The notes beneath the pieces are model-generated. The model saw only the letters and a program-made list of their open reading frames with translations. It was not told the origin of the DNA and did no database searches. A DNA stretch of 64,000 nt from MWCO01 sp964488865 (GTDB lineage Bacteria; Myxococcota_A; Polyangia; Polyangiales; Polyangiaceae): contig CAZAWR010000016.1 in NCBI GenBank assembly GCA_964488865.1, forward strand, positions 1 through 64,000, in the 5' to 3' direction. The position numbers were made by a program, and so were the translations under genes. The first letter of the stretch is position 1. Every line of letters starts with the position of its first letter. Positions 53,543 through 62,863 of the stretch are shown here, one piece after another.

Positions 53543-55225
53543 CTACTCGTGGATGTACACGACGGTGCCTTCTTCCGCCTTGGCGGGATACACGCCGTGC
53601 CAGCCTCTGGGCAGGTTGGGATGGGTCCAGAAGAAGATGCGGTGCGCGTCGATGGGGGTGATGTTGACGCAACCGTGAGAGCGAGCGGTGCCGAAGACGT
53701 CGTGCCAGTAGGTAGCGTGCAGGGCGTAGTTCCCTTTGAAGTACTGCACCCAAGGCACGTGCTGGAGGAGGAACGTGCCCTGGCCGCGTCGCTTGGTCTT
53801 GCCGTATTCGGGGTCACCGGTGTCGCGCGTGAGGCCCTCGTTGGAATCCATGTGCGTGGTGACGTGCTTGCTCTCGATCCGGAACGTGCCGAGCACGGTG
53901 GACTTGGTGGTCTTGGGGTCGCCGAGCATGTCCTGGCCGGTGGACACGAGGGTGGCGTAGACGGGGGTGGTCCCCTCCCACAAGGTCAGGACTTGCTGCC
54001 GGATCGAGATGTCGATCCACTTCTCACCGTCCTTGGCGGCCTTCGGCATCTCCGTGGGGGCGGCGGCGATCGCGATGTCCCGTGAGCGAACCCACTTGCC
54101 CGAGTCGGTCTCGTAGTAGAGACGCTTGTCCAGGAACTGCTTCTTACCGGTGAGCCGAACGATCTCACGGTGCTCGGCGCGCTGCTTGTACGCGCGCACG
54201 TTCGTGCCGTCGATGCGGTAGCGCTTGGCGTCACGGCTCTTGACCCAGGCGAAGGGCAGGGGCCGTTCCGCGTTGACCACGACCCCGTGGAAGGTGGGGC
54301 CTGCGTCGGGCTTGACCTTCGTGGTAGGGGCGAGGCGCAGGTCCTCGGTGATGGCGAAACGACGGTGCAAGGATTCGGGTCCCGTGGGAAACGACCCGAC
54401 GAAGGTGAGCCCGGAGAAACGTCGGGCGCGGTCGGCGAACACCGCGTACTCGGGGACCTGGAACTTGGCGACGTTGGGGATCTTGCGTCCCCCTTGGAGC
54501 CACCACGGGATGGGGTCGTCGCTGGCCTTGCCGCCGAAGCGCTCGCCGTCGCCCAGCTCGGTGCTGAGCTTGGCGACGCGTTTGGTGTCGTCGGGCACGC
54601 CCATGGAATCGATGAAGACGTCGTTGGAGCCGAGGGGGAGGGCGGCGTTGATCTTCTTGCCTTCGCTTTCCCACCACTCGAGGTGTTCTTTGAGTTGGAA
54701 CTCCGACTCGAACTGTTCTTTCTCGGTGGGGACGCGGAGGTACAGGGGCAGGACGGCGCGCACGAAGCCGTAGGCGTAGGGCATGGGCTTCTCGAGCTCA
54801 GGGCGTCGGTTGGCTGCGCGCAAGATGGGGTGGTCGCGGTCGAGGGTGCCGTCGGCATCGAGGCAGGCGTAGCCTTGGGGCTCGAGCTTGTACCATCCGC
54901 CCTTGCAGCCGGTGCCGGCGACAGGGTCGGGGGAGCGCTCGACGATGGCGCCGAGGCGAAGGTAGCCGAGCTTGCCGGCGCTCTTCATGTCGGGCCGGTT
55001 GCGCACCATGACGTAGAGCCCCTTGGCCCCGAGGATGGGGACATCCTGTGCGGTCTGTTCGAGGTCGACCCCCTCTGGGTGTGCGGACTGGGCGGGCTCC
55101 GGCGCTATCGCGGGTGCGGAGGCGCTAGCAGCCGAGCTGGAACCCTTGTTCGCATTTTTGCATCCCAAGGCGGACCATGCGGCGGCTGCTAGCAGGATCA
55201 GGACGCTGCCATGCATCGGTCGCAT
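53543..55225 (-). CDS. L,D-transpeptidase (YkuD) lipoprotein
   Basis: A 560-residue envelope protein. The start MRPMHGSVLILL gives a signal peptide and lipobox (WSALGCKN). After a long unassigned region (about 40-400), the YkuD catalytic domain (about 405-555) has HATYWHDVFG and the active-site SHGCVNITPIDAHRIF with the nucleophilic Cys. Such enzymes make 3-3 crosslinks in peptidoglycan or attach proteins to it. The domain order, with a long N-terminal extension, is common in Myxococcota. The frame extends upstream but without protein-like sequence. Confidence 0.9.
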   Translation of the reverse strand: MRPMHGSVLILLAAAAWSALGCKNANKGSSSAASASAPAIAPEPAQSAHPEGVDLEQTAQDVPILGAKGLYVMVRNRPDMKSAGKLGYLRLGAIVERSPDPVAGTGCKGGWYKLEPQGYACLDADGTLDRDHPILRAANRRPELEKPMPYAYGFVRAVLPLYLRVPTEKEQFESEFQLKEHLEWWESEGKKINAALPLGSNDVFIDSMGVPDDTKRVAKLSTELGDGERFGGKASDDPIPWWLQGGRKIPNVAKFQVPEYAVFADRARRFSGLTFVGSFPTGPESLHRRFAITEDLRLAPTTKVKPDAGPTFHGVVVNAERPLPFAWVKSRDAKRYRIDGTNVRAYKQRAEHREIVRLTGKKQFLDKRLYYETDSGKWVRSRDIAIAAAPTEMPKAAKDGEKWIDISIRQQVLTLWEGTTPVYATLVSTGQDMLGDPKTTKSTVLGTFRIESKHVTTHMDSNEGLTRDTGDPEYGKTKRRGQGTFLLQHVPWVQYFKGNYALHATYWHDVFGTARSHGCVNITPIDAHRIFFWTHPNLPRGWHGVYPAKAEEGTVVYIHE

Positions 55226-55614
55226 GGGCGGTGCTATGCCAAACCTCGGCGTGGTTTGCAAAGGATGCGGGCCAAAAAGGCCTCGATTCTGCGATGGGGA
55301 AGGCGGTGCCGTCCTCGAGCGTTGCCGTCTGTCTGGGCCTCGAGGGGCTTGCCTCGCCACTGTCTCTCCGAGGTTTGCCGCCATGAACTCAGAGGTCCCA
55401 CGTGGGAACGTCCAGATCCCGGCCACGGCGAGCGCGTGAACGCGCGGCTGCGGCGCGTTGTGAAGCCCTGGTCACGCGTCAGGCGTCAAGTCCCAGGTTA
55501 ACGAGTGTGTGCCTGTGTAATTCTCTGTGGTACAGGGATTGCTGTCGACGATGGCGGTGCCAGGTCCCTGGCAGCGTTTCCTTACTGCTCGTTTCTTGAA
55601 AGGAAGAGTGTTCG
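55226..55614. other. Intergenic region with a palindrome before the barrel gene
   Basis: A 389-bp gap between divergent genes, without a supported gene. A perfect dyad TGCCAGG-TC-CCTGGCA lies at 55558-55573, about 40 bases before the ATG of the next gene, where an operator or leader hairpin would be. GAAAGGAAG at about 55598 is the ribosome binding site of that gene. No clear promoter hexamers were picked out. Confidence 0.5.
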
Positions 55615-56250
55615 ATGCGTGTCCAGTCCCTTCTCATTTCCTCCGCTGCTTGCTTCGCCTGCCTGACTGCTGCCGCTTCCGCGGCTGCGGAGCCGGAGAG
55701 TCACGACGGCTTTTTCCTGCGAATGGAACTCGGGGCGGGCTACCTCATGATGCCAGGCACCTTGGAGGGAGGTTCGTCGAGCACCGACGTGGACATCAGC
55801 GGCATGGGCGCTGTCGCTGGGTTACTTCTCGGCGGCACACCTGCAGACGGGCTCGTGATCGGCGGTGGGTCTCTCGCGAGTGTCGTGTCCAAGCCCAAGA
55901 TCAAGGTGGGGGATTTCGAGGCTGATGCGGACGACGACTTGTCCCTCAGCCTTCTCGGCCCCTTCGTGCAGTACTACCCGGACCCCAGCGCTGGATTGCA
56001 CTTCGAGCTCCTGCTCGGGTACGCATCTGCTTCAGGGACTGACGACGACGCGGACGAGGCCGCTACGGGCTTCGGGTTGTCGGCGGGCGTGGGGCACGAA
56101 TGGTTTGTGAGCGAGGAGTGGAGCCTCGGCGTGGCCGGGCGGTTTACCTACGCGAACGTGAAGTACGAGAGCGACGTGGCGAACACGACCTTCACGCAGA
56201 AGTACACCCCCATGGTGCCGGGCATCCTGTTCACGGCGACGTACCACTGA
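55615..56250 (+). CDS. Small outer-membrane beta-barrel-like protein
   Basis: A 211-residue protein with a classical signal peptide (ending near ASAAAEPES). The mature chain alternates hydrophobic and polar residues with Gly-rich turns (GFFLRMELGAGYLMMPG, LHFELLLGYASASG, FGLSAGVGHEWFVSEEWSLG) and ends in Tyr-His preceded by FTATY, close to the aromatic end of porin-like barrels. An OmpA/OmpW-like eight-stranded barrel is likely. The GAAAGGAAG binding site supports the start. Confidence 0.78.
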   Translation: MRVQSLLISSAACFACLTAAASAAAEPESHDGFFLRMELGAGYLMMPGTLEGGSSSTDVDISGMGAVAGLLLGGTPADGLVIGGGSLASVVSKPKIKVGDFEADADDDLSLSLLGPFVQYYPDPSAGLHFELLLGYASASGTDDDADEAATGFGLSAGVGHEWFVSEEWSLGVAGRFTYANVKYESDVANTTFTQKYTPMVPGILFTATYH

Positions 56251-57687
56251 TCACCCAGCCGGGTCCCCGTCCGGCGTCGTTTCCGTAAGCTTCTCTTCGA
56301 CGCCCTTCGCGCCTTTGGGAAGCTCCGGCAACGCAGCCGCGTCGTATTCGGGCGAGACCCAGAAGATCTCCGGGGTAGGCCGGTACTCGGAGTAATACGT
56401 CCGCTTGTCCAGGCGCGTGCCGTAGTCGAACTCCACCATCGACACCACCGAGTAGCCTTGGATCCCCTTCTGCTTTCGACGCGCCGTGCCCGGAGCCAGC
56501 GAGGGATCGGAGACGATGCGTCGAACGAAGGGCATCGTTCGCGAGACTCCGTATTTGTAGCTCACGGTGGCGACAGGCTCGCCGCCGAGGATCTCGGCGC
56601 GCAGCCTACCCTTCTCGGGGAAGTGGAGGTGGAGGATGACGGAATAGGGGAGCGTGTTGACGAAGCGCAGGTCCTTGGACGGATAGGCCACGGTGGCGTC
56701 GAGACCCATGCGCGTGTAGCTCGACGGGCGACCGTGGGCCCAACGTTCCGTGATCTGCATCGCTCCGAAGAGGGCGGACGCGTAGAGCGTGCTGGCGACC
56801 TGGCAGATACCGCCTCCCACGCCGGGGCGCATCTCGTCGCCGACGATAACCGGGGCCCACACGTATCCCTTCTCGAGGGTGCGACGGCCCACGACCGTGT
56901 TGAACGAGAAGGACTGCCCAGACTTGAGGACCATGCCGTCGATGGCGGCGGCAGCCAGCTCGATGTTGCGTGATCGTCCGCGTCCATCGCCCCATAGCGC
57001 GAACTTGGTCTCGAAGGTCGCTACCACCTTGGTGACGTCGACGGCGGTCAGGTCGTCTTCCGTCACGTCGGCGCGGACGTCCTTGGTGCGCACGAGGAAG
57101 GAGCGCTCACCTGTGAGGACCCCATGCATGATGGACACGACCGTGGCTTGCACGTCGAGCTCAGCGCCGGGAATGTCGGGCACGCGAGCGTGGGCGGTGA
57201 GGTTGAGGTGGGCGTTGACGGGGTCTCGTCGCACGTGCTCGGCGATCTCGCGCATGCCCACTTCCGCGCGACGCAAGTCCACGGTGTACACGAGGGGCGT
57301 GTCGAGATAGCCGGTGCGAGCGAGGAGCAGGGAGCGAGCGCGCTCTGGGAGGTTGGACTCGCGACCAGGGCGAAGGGCCAGGTCCATGGTGGCGGCGACG
57401 TCCAATTCGACGCCGAGCTCGCCGAGCGTGGTGGGGTACGCGTCGAGGCCGTCGAGCAGGGTGACGGGTTCGCCGGACAGGCGGCGACGGCGCTCTTCGA
57501 GCCAGGTTCCGAGGGAAGGGTCGGAAGGGGGAATGTGGTTGCCGACGAACAGGCCTCGTGCGGGTTGGCCTTCGGAGGGCAGGGCCATGAAGGCGATCGC
57601 GCCGGCCGAGGCTGCGGAGACGGTGGTCGCGGACAGGCCGAACCAAAGCATGGCGCGAAGGAGCCGGGATGTTCGCGGATGGGTCAC
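56251..57687 (-). CDS. VanW-family protein
   Basis: A 478-residue envelope protein with one N-terminal membrane segment (AMLWFGLSATTVSAASAGAIAF). The VanW domain is clear: KSGQSFSFNTVVGRRTLEKG, PVIVGDEMRPGVGGGICQVASTLYASAL and YPSKDLRFVNTLPYSVILHL (about 260-390). A peptidoglycan-binding-4-like region precedes it. VanW is found in some vancomycin-resistance clusters but its biochemical role is unclear, and no vanA-type genes are near. GTG at 57687 is the likeliest start, without a strong binding site; the frame opens further upstream. Confidence 0.85.
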   Translation of the reverse strand: MTHPRTSRLLRAMLWFGLSATTVSAASAGAIAFMALPSEGQPARGLFVGNHIPPSDPSLGTWLEERRRRLSGEPVTLLDGLDAYPTTLGELGVELDVAATMDLALRPGRESNLPERARSLLLARTGYLDTPLVYTVDLRRAEVGMREIAEHVRRDPVNAHLNLTAHARVPDIPGAELDVQATVVSIMHGVLTGERSFLVRTKDVRADVTEDDLTAVDVTKVVATFETKFALWGDGRGRSRNIELAAAAIDGMVLKSGQSFSFNTVVGRRTLEKGYVWAPVIVGDEMRPGVGGGICQVASTLYASALFGAMQITERWAHGRPSSYTRMGLDATVAYPSKDLRFVNTLPYSVILHLHFPEKGRLRAEILGGEPVATVSYKYGVSRTMPFVRRIVSDPSLAPGTARRKQKGIQGYSVVSMVEFDYGTRLDKRTYYSEYRPTPEIFWVSPEYDAAALPELPKGAKGVEEKLTETTPDGDPAG

Positions 57688-57797
57688 ACCGTCATGGTAG
57701 CGGGTGGGGCGGGCGAGGACAAAATTGGCGACGTGTCCCGAAGCCAGCAAAGCGGCATTGCCGTTCACGAGGGACCCGTTTGACGGTGGCTCGTCGG

Positions 57798-57814
57798 AGT
57801 GTCACAGTGACACT
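57798..57814 (+). promoter_or_regulatory. Perfect operator palindrome abutting the antitoxin start
   Basis: AGTGTCAC-A-GTGACACT is a perfect dyad of eight bases per arm around one central base, and its last base directly precedes the antitoxin ATG. Phd/YefM-type antitoxins repress their own promoters by binding such palindromes. A GGAG at 57796-57799 is the only ribosome-binding-like sequence and lies partly inside the operator, so repressor binding would block the promoter or start region. Confidence 0.75.
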
Positions 57815-58063
57815 ATGCCGTCGCGCGTTACGATCAAGCAGTTGCACGCTACCACAGGGGACTACGTTCGCCGCGCGGCCCGATCGCGGTCTCCCATCAT
57901 CGTCACGGATCGTGGCGAGGCCATTGCGGTCCTGGCCCATCCGGCCCTGCTCCGGTCCCGACGTCGCAAGCGCACGCTGCTGCCAGAGTTCGCGGCGCTG
58001 ATGGCGGGCGTGCCCGGACACGACCTGAGCGAGGACCTCGACGCGGTGCGCGGCGACCGATGA
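57815..58063 (+). CDS. Phd/YefM-type antitoxin
   Basis: An 82-residue protein. RVTIKQLHATTGDYVRRAARSRSPIIVTDRGEAIAVLAH (about 4-42) is the Phd/YefM DNA-binding N-terminus, and the C-terminal half should wrap the toxin. The start is set by the operator palindrome immediately before it. It overlaps the PIN-domain toxin gene by ATGA, as in many toxin-antitoxin operons. It should neutralise that toxin and repress the operon. Confidence 0.88.
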   Translation: MPSRVTIKQLHATTGDYVRRAARSRSPIIVTDRGEAIAVLAHPALLRSRRRKRTLLPEFAALMAGVPGHDLSEDLDAVRGDR

Positions 58064-58494
58064 TCTTCTGCGACACGTCCACCATGGCGAAGCTCTACGT
58101 CCCGGAGAGCGAATCGGCTGCAGTGAGCAGGCTGCTCGAGGCGGAGGACGCGGTCTACGTCTCTGAGCTTGCCCGCCCGGAGTTGCTCGGCGTATTCCAC
58201 CGGAGGCTGCGGGAGCGCAAGTGGACTCGGGCCGAATTCGACGTGGCAACGAGACAGTTCTTGCGCGATGACATCTCCGCGTTTTGGACCTGGCTCCCTC
58301 TGGACAGGACCATCACGGATGCCGCTGCCAGGACCTTCACGACGCTGCCGGATTCCGTGTTTCTTCGCACGGCCGACTGCCTCCACCTCGTCACGGCGGT
58401 GCATCACGGCTTTGCCGAAGTCTACACCCATGACGCGCACCAGATCGCGTCCGCGCCCGCGCTCGGGCTCAAGGCCATCGCTGTGCGGCCGTAG
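58060..58494 (+). CDS. vapC: PIN-domain ribonuclease toxin (VapC-like)
   Basis: A 144-residue VapC-type toxin. The PIN acidic residues are in MIFCDTSTMAKLYV (Asp 5), ELARPELLGVF (Glu about 41), LRTADCLHLVTA (Asp about 105) and THDAHQ (Asp about 128). Such enzymes cut tRNA or rRNA and stop growth when free of their antitoxin. The partner at 57815 overlaps by four bases. No other toxin-antitoxin gene is adjacent. Confidence 0.92.
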   Translation: MIFCDTSTMAKLYVPESESAAVSRLLEAEDAVYVSELARPELLGVFHRRLRERKWTRAEFDVATRQFLRDDISAFWTWLPLDRTITDAAARTFTTLPDSVFLRTADCLHLVTAVHHGFAEVYTHDAHQIASAPALGLKAIAVRP

Positions 58495-58668
58495 GCAGCG
58501 CTTCTCGTACTTGCCGGTCTTGCCACGGTCGGCGCTCGCCGTCGGAATCGTAGCTAACCTGGTTCATGACATCGCCTCATTCCGCGGCCGTGGCGTCAGT
58601 CATTTTTCCGTCGGACTGTCAGGTCGGGCGGGGTTCGTCGTTCTGCCTGAGAGCCAAGGAGACCCACG

Positions 58669-60300
58669 ATGAACCGAGCTACGATCCGAACGTTTCGCCA
58701 CGCTGCCGTCTTGATCACGACGGTGGTACTCCCCGCATGCGGCGGCGCCATGAAGGCGTACCCATCGGCCCCCGGGAGCCCTCCCATGGCTGAGCCTGCG
58801 TCCTACGCACTCAGCGCCTCGGGGGCGGAAATGGCGGCGGAGGAAACAGGGGTCCAGGCTGAATTCAACACGGAGCAGTACGCCGAGGTTTCCGACAACC
58901 CGTTCCTCGATTCCTCCAGCAACCCCTTGTCCACCTTCTCGATCGACGTCGACACGGCCTCCTACAGCAACGTGCGACGGTTCCTGACGGATGGGTCGCT
59001 GCCGCCTCGCGGCGCCGTGCGCATCGAGGAACTCGTGAACTACTTCAGCTACGACTACGAACAGCCGGTGGGTGACGTGCCCTTCTCAGTCTCGACCGAG
59101 GTTGCGGCGTGTCCTTGGAAGCCGGGGCACCAACTGATGAGGATAGGCTTGCAGGGGAAAGCACTGCCGCCGGGGGCGATGCCGCCTCGCAACCTCGTGT
59201 TCCTCTTCGACGTGTCGGGCTCGATGAACGAGCCGCGCAAGCTACCGCTCCTCAAGGGCGCGTTCCGGATGCTCGTGGACCAGCTCGGGGCTCAGGATAC
59301 GGTGGCCGTCGTGGTGTACGCAGGGGCCAGTGGCATGGTGCTTCCCCCGACGTCGGGCGCGAACAAGGCGCGGATTCTCGAGGCGTTGCAGTCCCTGGAA
59401 GCGGGTGGATCGACCAACGGTGGGGAAGGCATCGCGCTGGCGTATCGCACGGCTCGCGCGCAGTTCCGCAAGGGCGGGGTCAATCGCGTGATCCTTGCGA
59501 CCGATGGCGACTTCAACGTGGGCGTGACCAGTCACGACGACCTGGTTCAGCTCATCGAACGCGAGCGTCAGAGCGGCGTGTTCCTCAGCGTGCTGGGGTT
59601 CGGGACGGGGAACGTGAAGGACAGCACGATGGAGATGCTGGCCGACAAGGGCAACGGGAACTACGCGTACATCGATACGCTGGCTGAGGCGCGCAAGGTT
59701 CTCGTGGAGCAAGCGGGTGCCACGCTCGTGACCATCGCCAAGGACGTGAAGATTCAGGTCGAGTTCAACCCGCGGTTCGTGCAGTCGTATCGTCTCATTG
59801 GCTACGAGAATCGGATGCTCCGGGCCGAGGATTTCCACGACGATCGCAAGGACGCGGGGGAGATCGGTGCGGGTCACTCGGTCACGGCTCTCTATGAGCT
59901 GGTTCCCCACGGCGTGTCGTCGCCGGCCGGGAACGTCGACCCGCTCCGGTACCAGGGCACGGCGCCGAGCGCCCCGGCGTCGACCGACGAGCTTCTCACC
60001 ATCAAGCTTCGCTACAAGGCGCCGGACGCGCAGGACAGCCAGCTGTTGTCGTCGGTGGTTCGAACGAACGACGTGAAGCCGGAGCCCACGGGGGAGTTTG
60101 CGTTCGCTTCCTCGGTGGCGGCATTCGGCATGATCCTTCGCCGGTCCGAGCACAAAGGTGATGCGAGCTACGCGCTCGTTCGCCAGTTGGCGGCGAGGGG
60201 CGTGGGGCAGGACGGGCAGGGGTATCGCCGTGAGTTCCTGGGGCTGGTGGACAAGGCGGCGGGGCTCGATGGGGGCGGTTCGGTGGAGGTCGCGCGGTAG
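58669..60300 (+). CDS. VWA-domain lipoprotein (YfbK-like)
   Basis: A 543-residue protein with signal peptide and lipobox (VVLPACGG). Residues about 60-165 carry the YfbK N-terminal signature (NPFLDSSSNPLSTFSIDVDT, YSNVRRFLTDGSLPP, VRIEELVNYFSYDY). The von Willebrand A domain (about 172-350) has the metal site FDVSGSM, with Thr and Asp partners at GGSTNGGEG and ATDGDFNVG. A DUF3520-type C-terminus follows. Such proteins are surface or periplasmic binding proteins of unknown target. It comes 174 bases after the toxin gene. Confidence 0.9.
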   Translation: MNRATIRTFRHAAVLITTVVLPACGGAMKAYPSAPGSPPMAEPASYALSASGAEMAAEETGVQAEFNTEQYAEVSDNPFLDSSSNPLSTFSIDVDTASYSNVRRFLTDGSLPPRGAVRIEELVNYFSYDYEQPVGDVPFSVSTEVAACPWKPGHQLMRIGLQGKALPPGAMPPRNLVFLFDVSGSMNEPRKLPLLKGAFRMLVDQLGAQDTVAVVVYAGASGMVLPPTSGANKARILEALQSLEAGGSTNGGEGIALAYRTARAQFRKGGVNRVILATDGDFNVGVTSHDDLVQLIERERQSGVFLSVLGFGTGNVKDSTMEMLADKGNGNYAYIDTLAEARKVLVEQAGATLVTIAKDVKIQVEFNPRFVQSYRLIGYENRMLRAEDFHDDRKDAGEIGAGHSVTALYELVPHGVSSPAGNVDPLRYQGTAPSAPASTDELLTIKLRYKAPDAQDSQLLSSVVRTNDVKPEPTGEFAFASSVAAFGMILRRSEHKGDASYALVRQLAARGVGQDGQGYRREFLGLVDKAAGLDGGGSVEVAR

Positions 60301-60784
60301 CCTGCTCGAGGCTGGTCCCTGCTTGCGTCCTTCCAGCAGCCTCCTCACCGTCGCTTGCGCGGGCGTCACCACCGTCGGCAGGAGGCAGACCTCGTCTCCG
60401 CCCGGCTCCGTGTAGCACGTGCACTTCGTCCCCGCGTTCGCCGGTACGTAGAAGCTCGGTGGAGGATTCACCGAGCTGAAGCCCGTGGGCGCACCTCCCA
60501 GGCCAACGCTGCGCTTGTAGGTCACCCCGCGTCCGTTTCGATTCTCCCAAAGCAAACCGTATCCTGCACGGTCCACGATCGGAGGGGACCGCAAGCGGAA
60601 GCGATGCGACCATGACGTTGGTTACCTCCAGGGTCTTCACGTCAATGCGAACGATCGTCGTCGCCTTCGGCCAAGCCTCTCGCGTGCCGACGACGAGGAG
60701 CTCTCCATCTCGATCGGCGACGAGCCACTGGCGCTGCAGGACGTTCATCTGGGAGCCCAGGGTACGGATGAAGAAGCGGTCCAT
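60301..60784 (-). pseudogene. Frameshifted, truncated ORF of unknown family
   Basis: Protein-like sequence begins at ATG 60784 (MDRFFIRTLGSQMNVLQRQW, then DRDGELLVVGTREAWPK), runs to about 60605, and continues in a different frame as RSPPIVDRAGYGLLWENRNG, then FYVPANAGTKCTCYTEPGG, to about 60320, where it meets the tail of the VWA gene on the other strand. Two good segments in adjacent frames imply a frameshift or a sequencing error. The 3' end is lost. I do not recognise the family. Confidence 0.5.
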
Positions 60785-60888
60785 GGGGAGGGAAAGCGGT
60801 GTCCCAGGGATGCCCTCCCCGATATGCCGTCGCATCGGACATGATGGCGAACGACCTGGCACTCTCCCCGAGCACACCCGGTCCTCGG

Positions 60889-61551
60889 TCAGAATGGGTC
60901 CGATACCTGGGCGAGATGCCAGAGCTCCATGAACTTCTCGCGCACCCATGGGTCCAGGTCGTCCACCAAGCTAGCGGGGAGGTTGGCGCTTCGGATCAAC
61001 TCTTGAACATCCACGAGATCTTTGCCGCGGTGTGGGGCCACCATGCCGGAGGCGAGCTTGAGCTCGATGTACTTGGGCATGGGCAGCAGCGCGAAGCGCT
61101 CGCCTCGAAGTGCCGTCGTCGCCGGGTCGGGAAACGCGATGGGTTTCGGCTTGTCGTCGCCCGGAAACCGGCCGGTGCTCAGCACGTCGATGTTCACCCC
61201 AAGCTCCGTGTCGAGCAGCTTGCCCGTGCCGACCACCCGCTCCGCGTAGCCCTTCCCCAGATGCCTTGCCTTGAAGATCTGCAGGTGCTCGTCACGCATC
61301 ACCAGGTCCACGTCGACGGTGACACGATGATGTCCGTACTCGTTGAGCGCAAACGCCCCGATGATGGCGTAGGGCAGCCCCTCGGATTCGAGAATGGCCG
61401 TCAAGCGGAAGAGTGCGGACTGGGCTTCGGCGATTCCCATGAAGAATCTCTCACAGTAGGCGACACCTTGCTCGAACCGTTCCTCGGCCTCTGGCGTCAG
61501 CCTTCCGGCTCCCCACGCTGGGGCGTCCAGAGGCTGCGAGGAGATCGTCAT
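60889..61551 (-). CDS. AbiEii-like nucleotidyltransferase-fold protein
   Basis: A 220-residue protein. LPYAIIGAFALNEYGHHRVTVDVDLVM (about 60-86) gives the Gly-Ala start and DxD catalytic pair typical of minimal nucleotidyltransferases, and LLPMPKYIELKLASG with HRGKDLVDVQELI matches the later part of AbiEii/DUF6036-like proteins. AbiEii is the toxin of type IV toxin-antitoxin pairs, but no AbiEi-like antitoxin is adjacent. I start at ATG 61551; the longer frame upstream is antisense to a dehydrogenase remnant. Confidence 0.75.
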   Translation of the reverse strand: MTISSQPLDAPAWGAGRLTPEAEERFEQGVAYCERFFMGIAEAQSALFRLTAILESEGLPYAIIGAFALNEYGHHRVTVDVDLVMRDEHLQIFKARHLGKGYAERVVGTGKLLDTELGVNIDVLSTGRFPGDDKPKPIAFPDPATTALRGERFALLPMPKYIELKLASGMVAPHRGKDLVDVQELIRSANLPASLVDDLDPWVREKFMELWHLAQVSDPF

Positions 61552-61726
61552 GATTCGCACCCTACCACGATGCGGGGAGATCCGCCGGGCGGTTGCGTTG
61601 TTGGATGAGGGAGCAGTCAATCCAGAGACATGGGTGGATGCGGTGTATCCGCTTGCGCAGGCGGTGAAGGCCATCGAGCACGCAGGGCGTCGCGGGGCTC
61701 GCAAGGTACTCGTGACGAACGTGTAG
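61550..61726 (+). pseudogene. C-terminal fragment of a zinc-type alcohol dehydrogenase
   Basis: Fifty-eight codons ending in TAG read IRRAVALLDEGAVNPETWVD and then YPLAQAVKAIEHAGRRGARK, the characteristic end of medium-chain alcohol/threonine dehydrogenases (helix, PLxEAxxAxE, then KVxV). The Zn ligands, Rossmann fold and everything before are missing, and the first bases overlap the opposite-strand nucleotidyltransferase gene. It is a relic, not a functional enzyme. Confidence 0.7.
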
Positions 61727-61915
61727 CTCTCAGGTGCCGCGGTAGATCATCCTCGATGAGCACGCGCAACGTGCTGCCGACGAGTTTCTCGCGGTGTTCG
61801 CCCCATGCGCGGCTACGAAATCCTCCGGAACGTGGGAATCGCTTCAAAGCCGTCCTCGAAACTGGCGACCTCACCACACTCTCCTTCCTCAACGTTCGCC
61901 AGCTCTCCGGCGCCG

Positions 61916-62863
61916 TCAACGCGAAACCAGCTTGTCTGCCGCTTCCGTGAGCACGCGTGCACGCGTCTCGATCAACGCCAGATAGGCTCGTTGCATGTCC
62001 TCCGGAAGCCCGGACCGCGAGATGAGCTGCTCGGCGCGAGGCCCCGCCGACACGACTTCCGCGACGACACGCCGTGCGGCCTTGGGCGGCAACGCGCAGT
62101 ACCTCGCGAGAGCGACCCACGAACGGGCGGTGAGCTGGTCACGCTTGCCCCCTACCGGCAGCGCCAGCGGGTCGTCTCCGATATACAGTCGCGTGCACAC
62201 CAGGTCGTAGGCGGGGCTCAGCTTGAAGCGGCCCTCGTCGTCGGCAACCAGCGAGAAGTTCTTCAAGTGCATGTCCCCGTTTCCGGTCCACCACACGACC
62301 ACTGCCAGCCGGAACCACCGCAGAAGCTCGATGGGCGCCTCGGTGGAGTACTTGCGTAGGAGCCGAACACAGAGCTCGGCAGAACCCTCGTACTTCTCCT
62401 TGGGCGCCTTGAGACCAAGCTGGCAGAAGTCCTCCTGCCTGCGCTTCCGACCTTGCCGCGTTCGATCGAACCGAGCGGTGACGTACCCACGGGAACCGTC
62501 CACCAGCGTCACCAACCCGCATGCCGCTACCTCCACGCCCGCAGCTTCGGCGACGCGCATCGTCAGAAGCTCGTTCTCGGGCATGTTGGGAAAGTGCTCG
62601 GACGAAGGCTTCAGGATGTACATCCCCGCTTCGAGCGCCAACCGCAACGTCATGCGGTCCGACGTGAGCCCCAGAGACACCTTCTTCTGAATTCCCGAGA
62701 TCGACGTCCGCCCCGCCATCGCCAACCCAAGGGTGTGCAGCTTGCCGCGATCCACGTCGACCGCTGGCATTCGCGTGGTTCCGAAGAGATGCTGCACGCA
62801 CCGAGCGTGAGCATTCTCCTCGGCCTCGACCGGCTCGAGGCAGATCGAACACGCCCCCTTCAT
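61916..62863 (-). CDS. hipT: HipT-type Ser/Thr kinase toxin (split HipA)
   Basis: A 315-residue HipA-family kinase that lacks the N-terminal subdomain, as in HipT of the E. coli HipBST system. It begins CSICLEPVEAEENAHARC, a short Cys motif, then has the Gly loop with SIS (GRTSISGIQKKVSLGL, about 49-64), the catalytic GNGDMHLKNFSL and the metal site SPAYDLV. In known HipT the Ser residues of SIS are autophosphorylated and the target is a tRNA synthetase; here the target is inferred only. Its ATG at 62863 overlaps the previous gene by ATGA. Confidence 0.88.
   Translation of the reverse strand: MKGACSICLEPVEAEENAHARCVQHLFGTTRMPAVDVDRGKLHTLGLAMAGRTSISGIQKKVSLGLTSDRMTLRLALEAGMYILKPSSEHFPNMPENELLTMRVAEAAGVEVAACGLVTLVDGSRGYVTARFDRTRQGRKRRQEDFCQLGLKAPKEKYEGSAELCVRLLRKYSTEAPIELLRWFRLAVVVWWTGNGDMHLKNFSLVADDEGRFKLSPAYDLVCTRLYIGDDPLALPVGGKRDQLTARSWVALARYCALPPKAARRVVAEVVSAGPRAEQLISRSGLPEDMQRAYLALIETRARVLTEAADKLVSR

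Noticed and set aside
61740..61915. Gene in the gap between the dehydrogenase relic and hipT
   Set aside because: Short frames exist on both strands, but none has a start signal or family; probably more decayed sequence.
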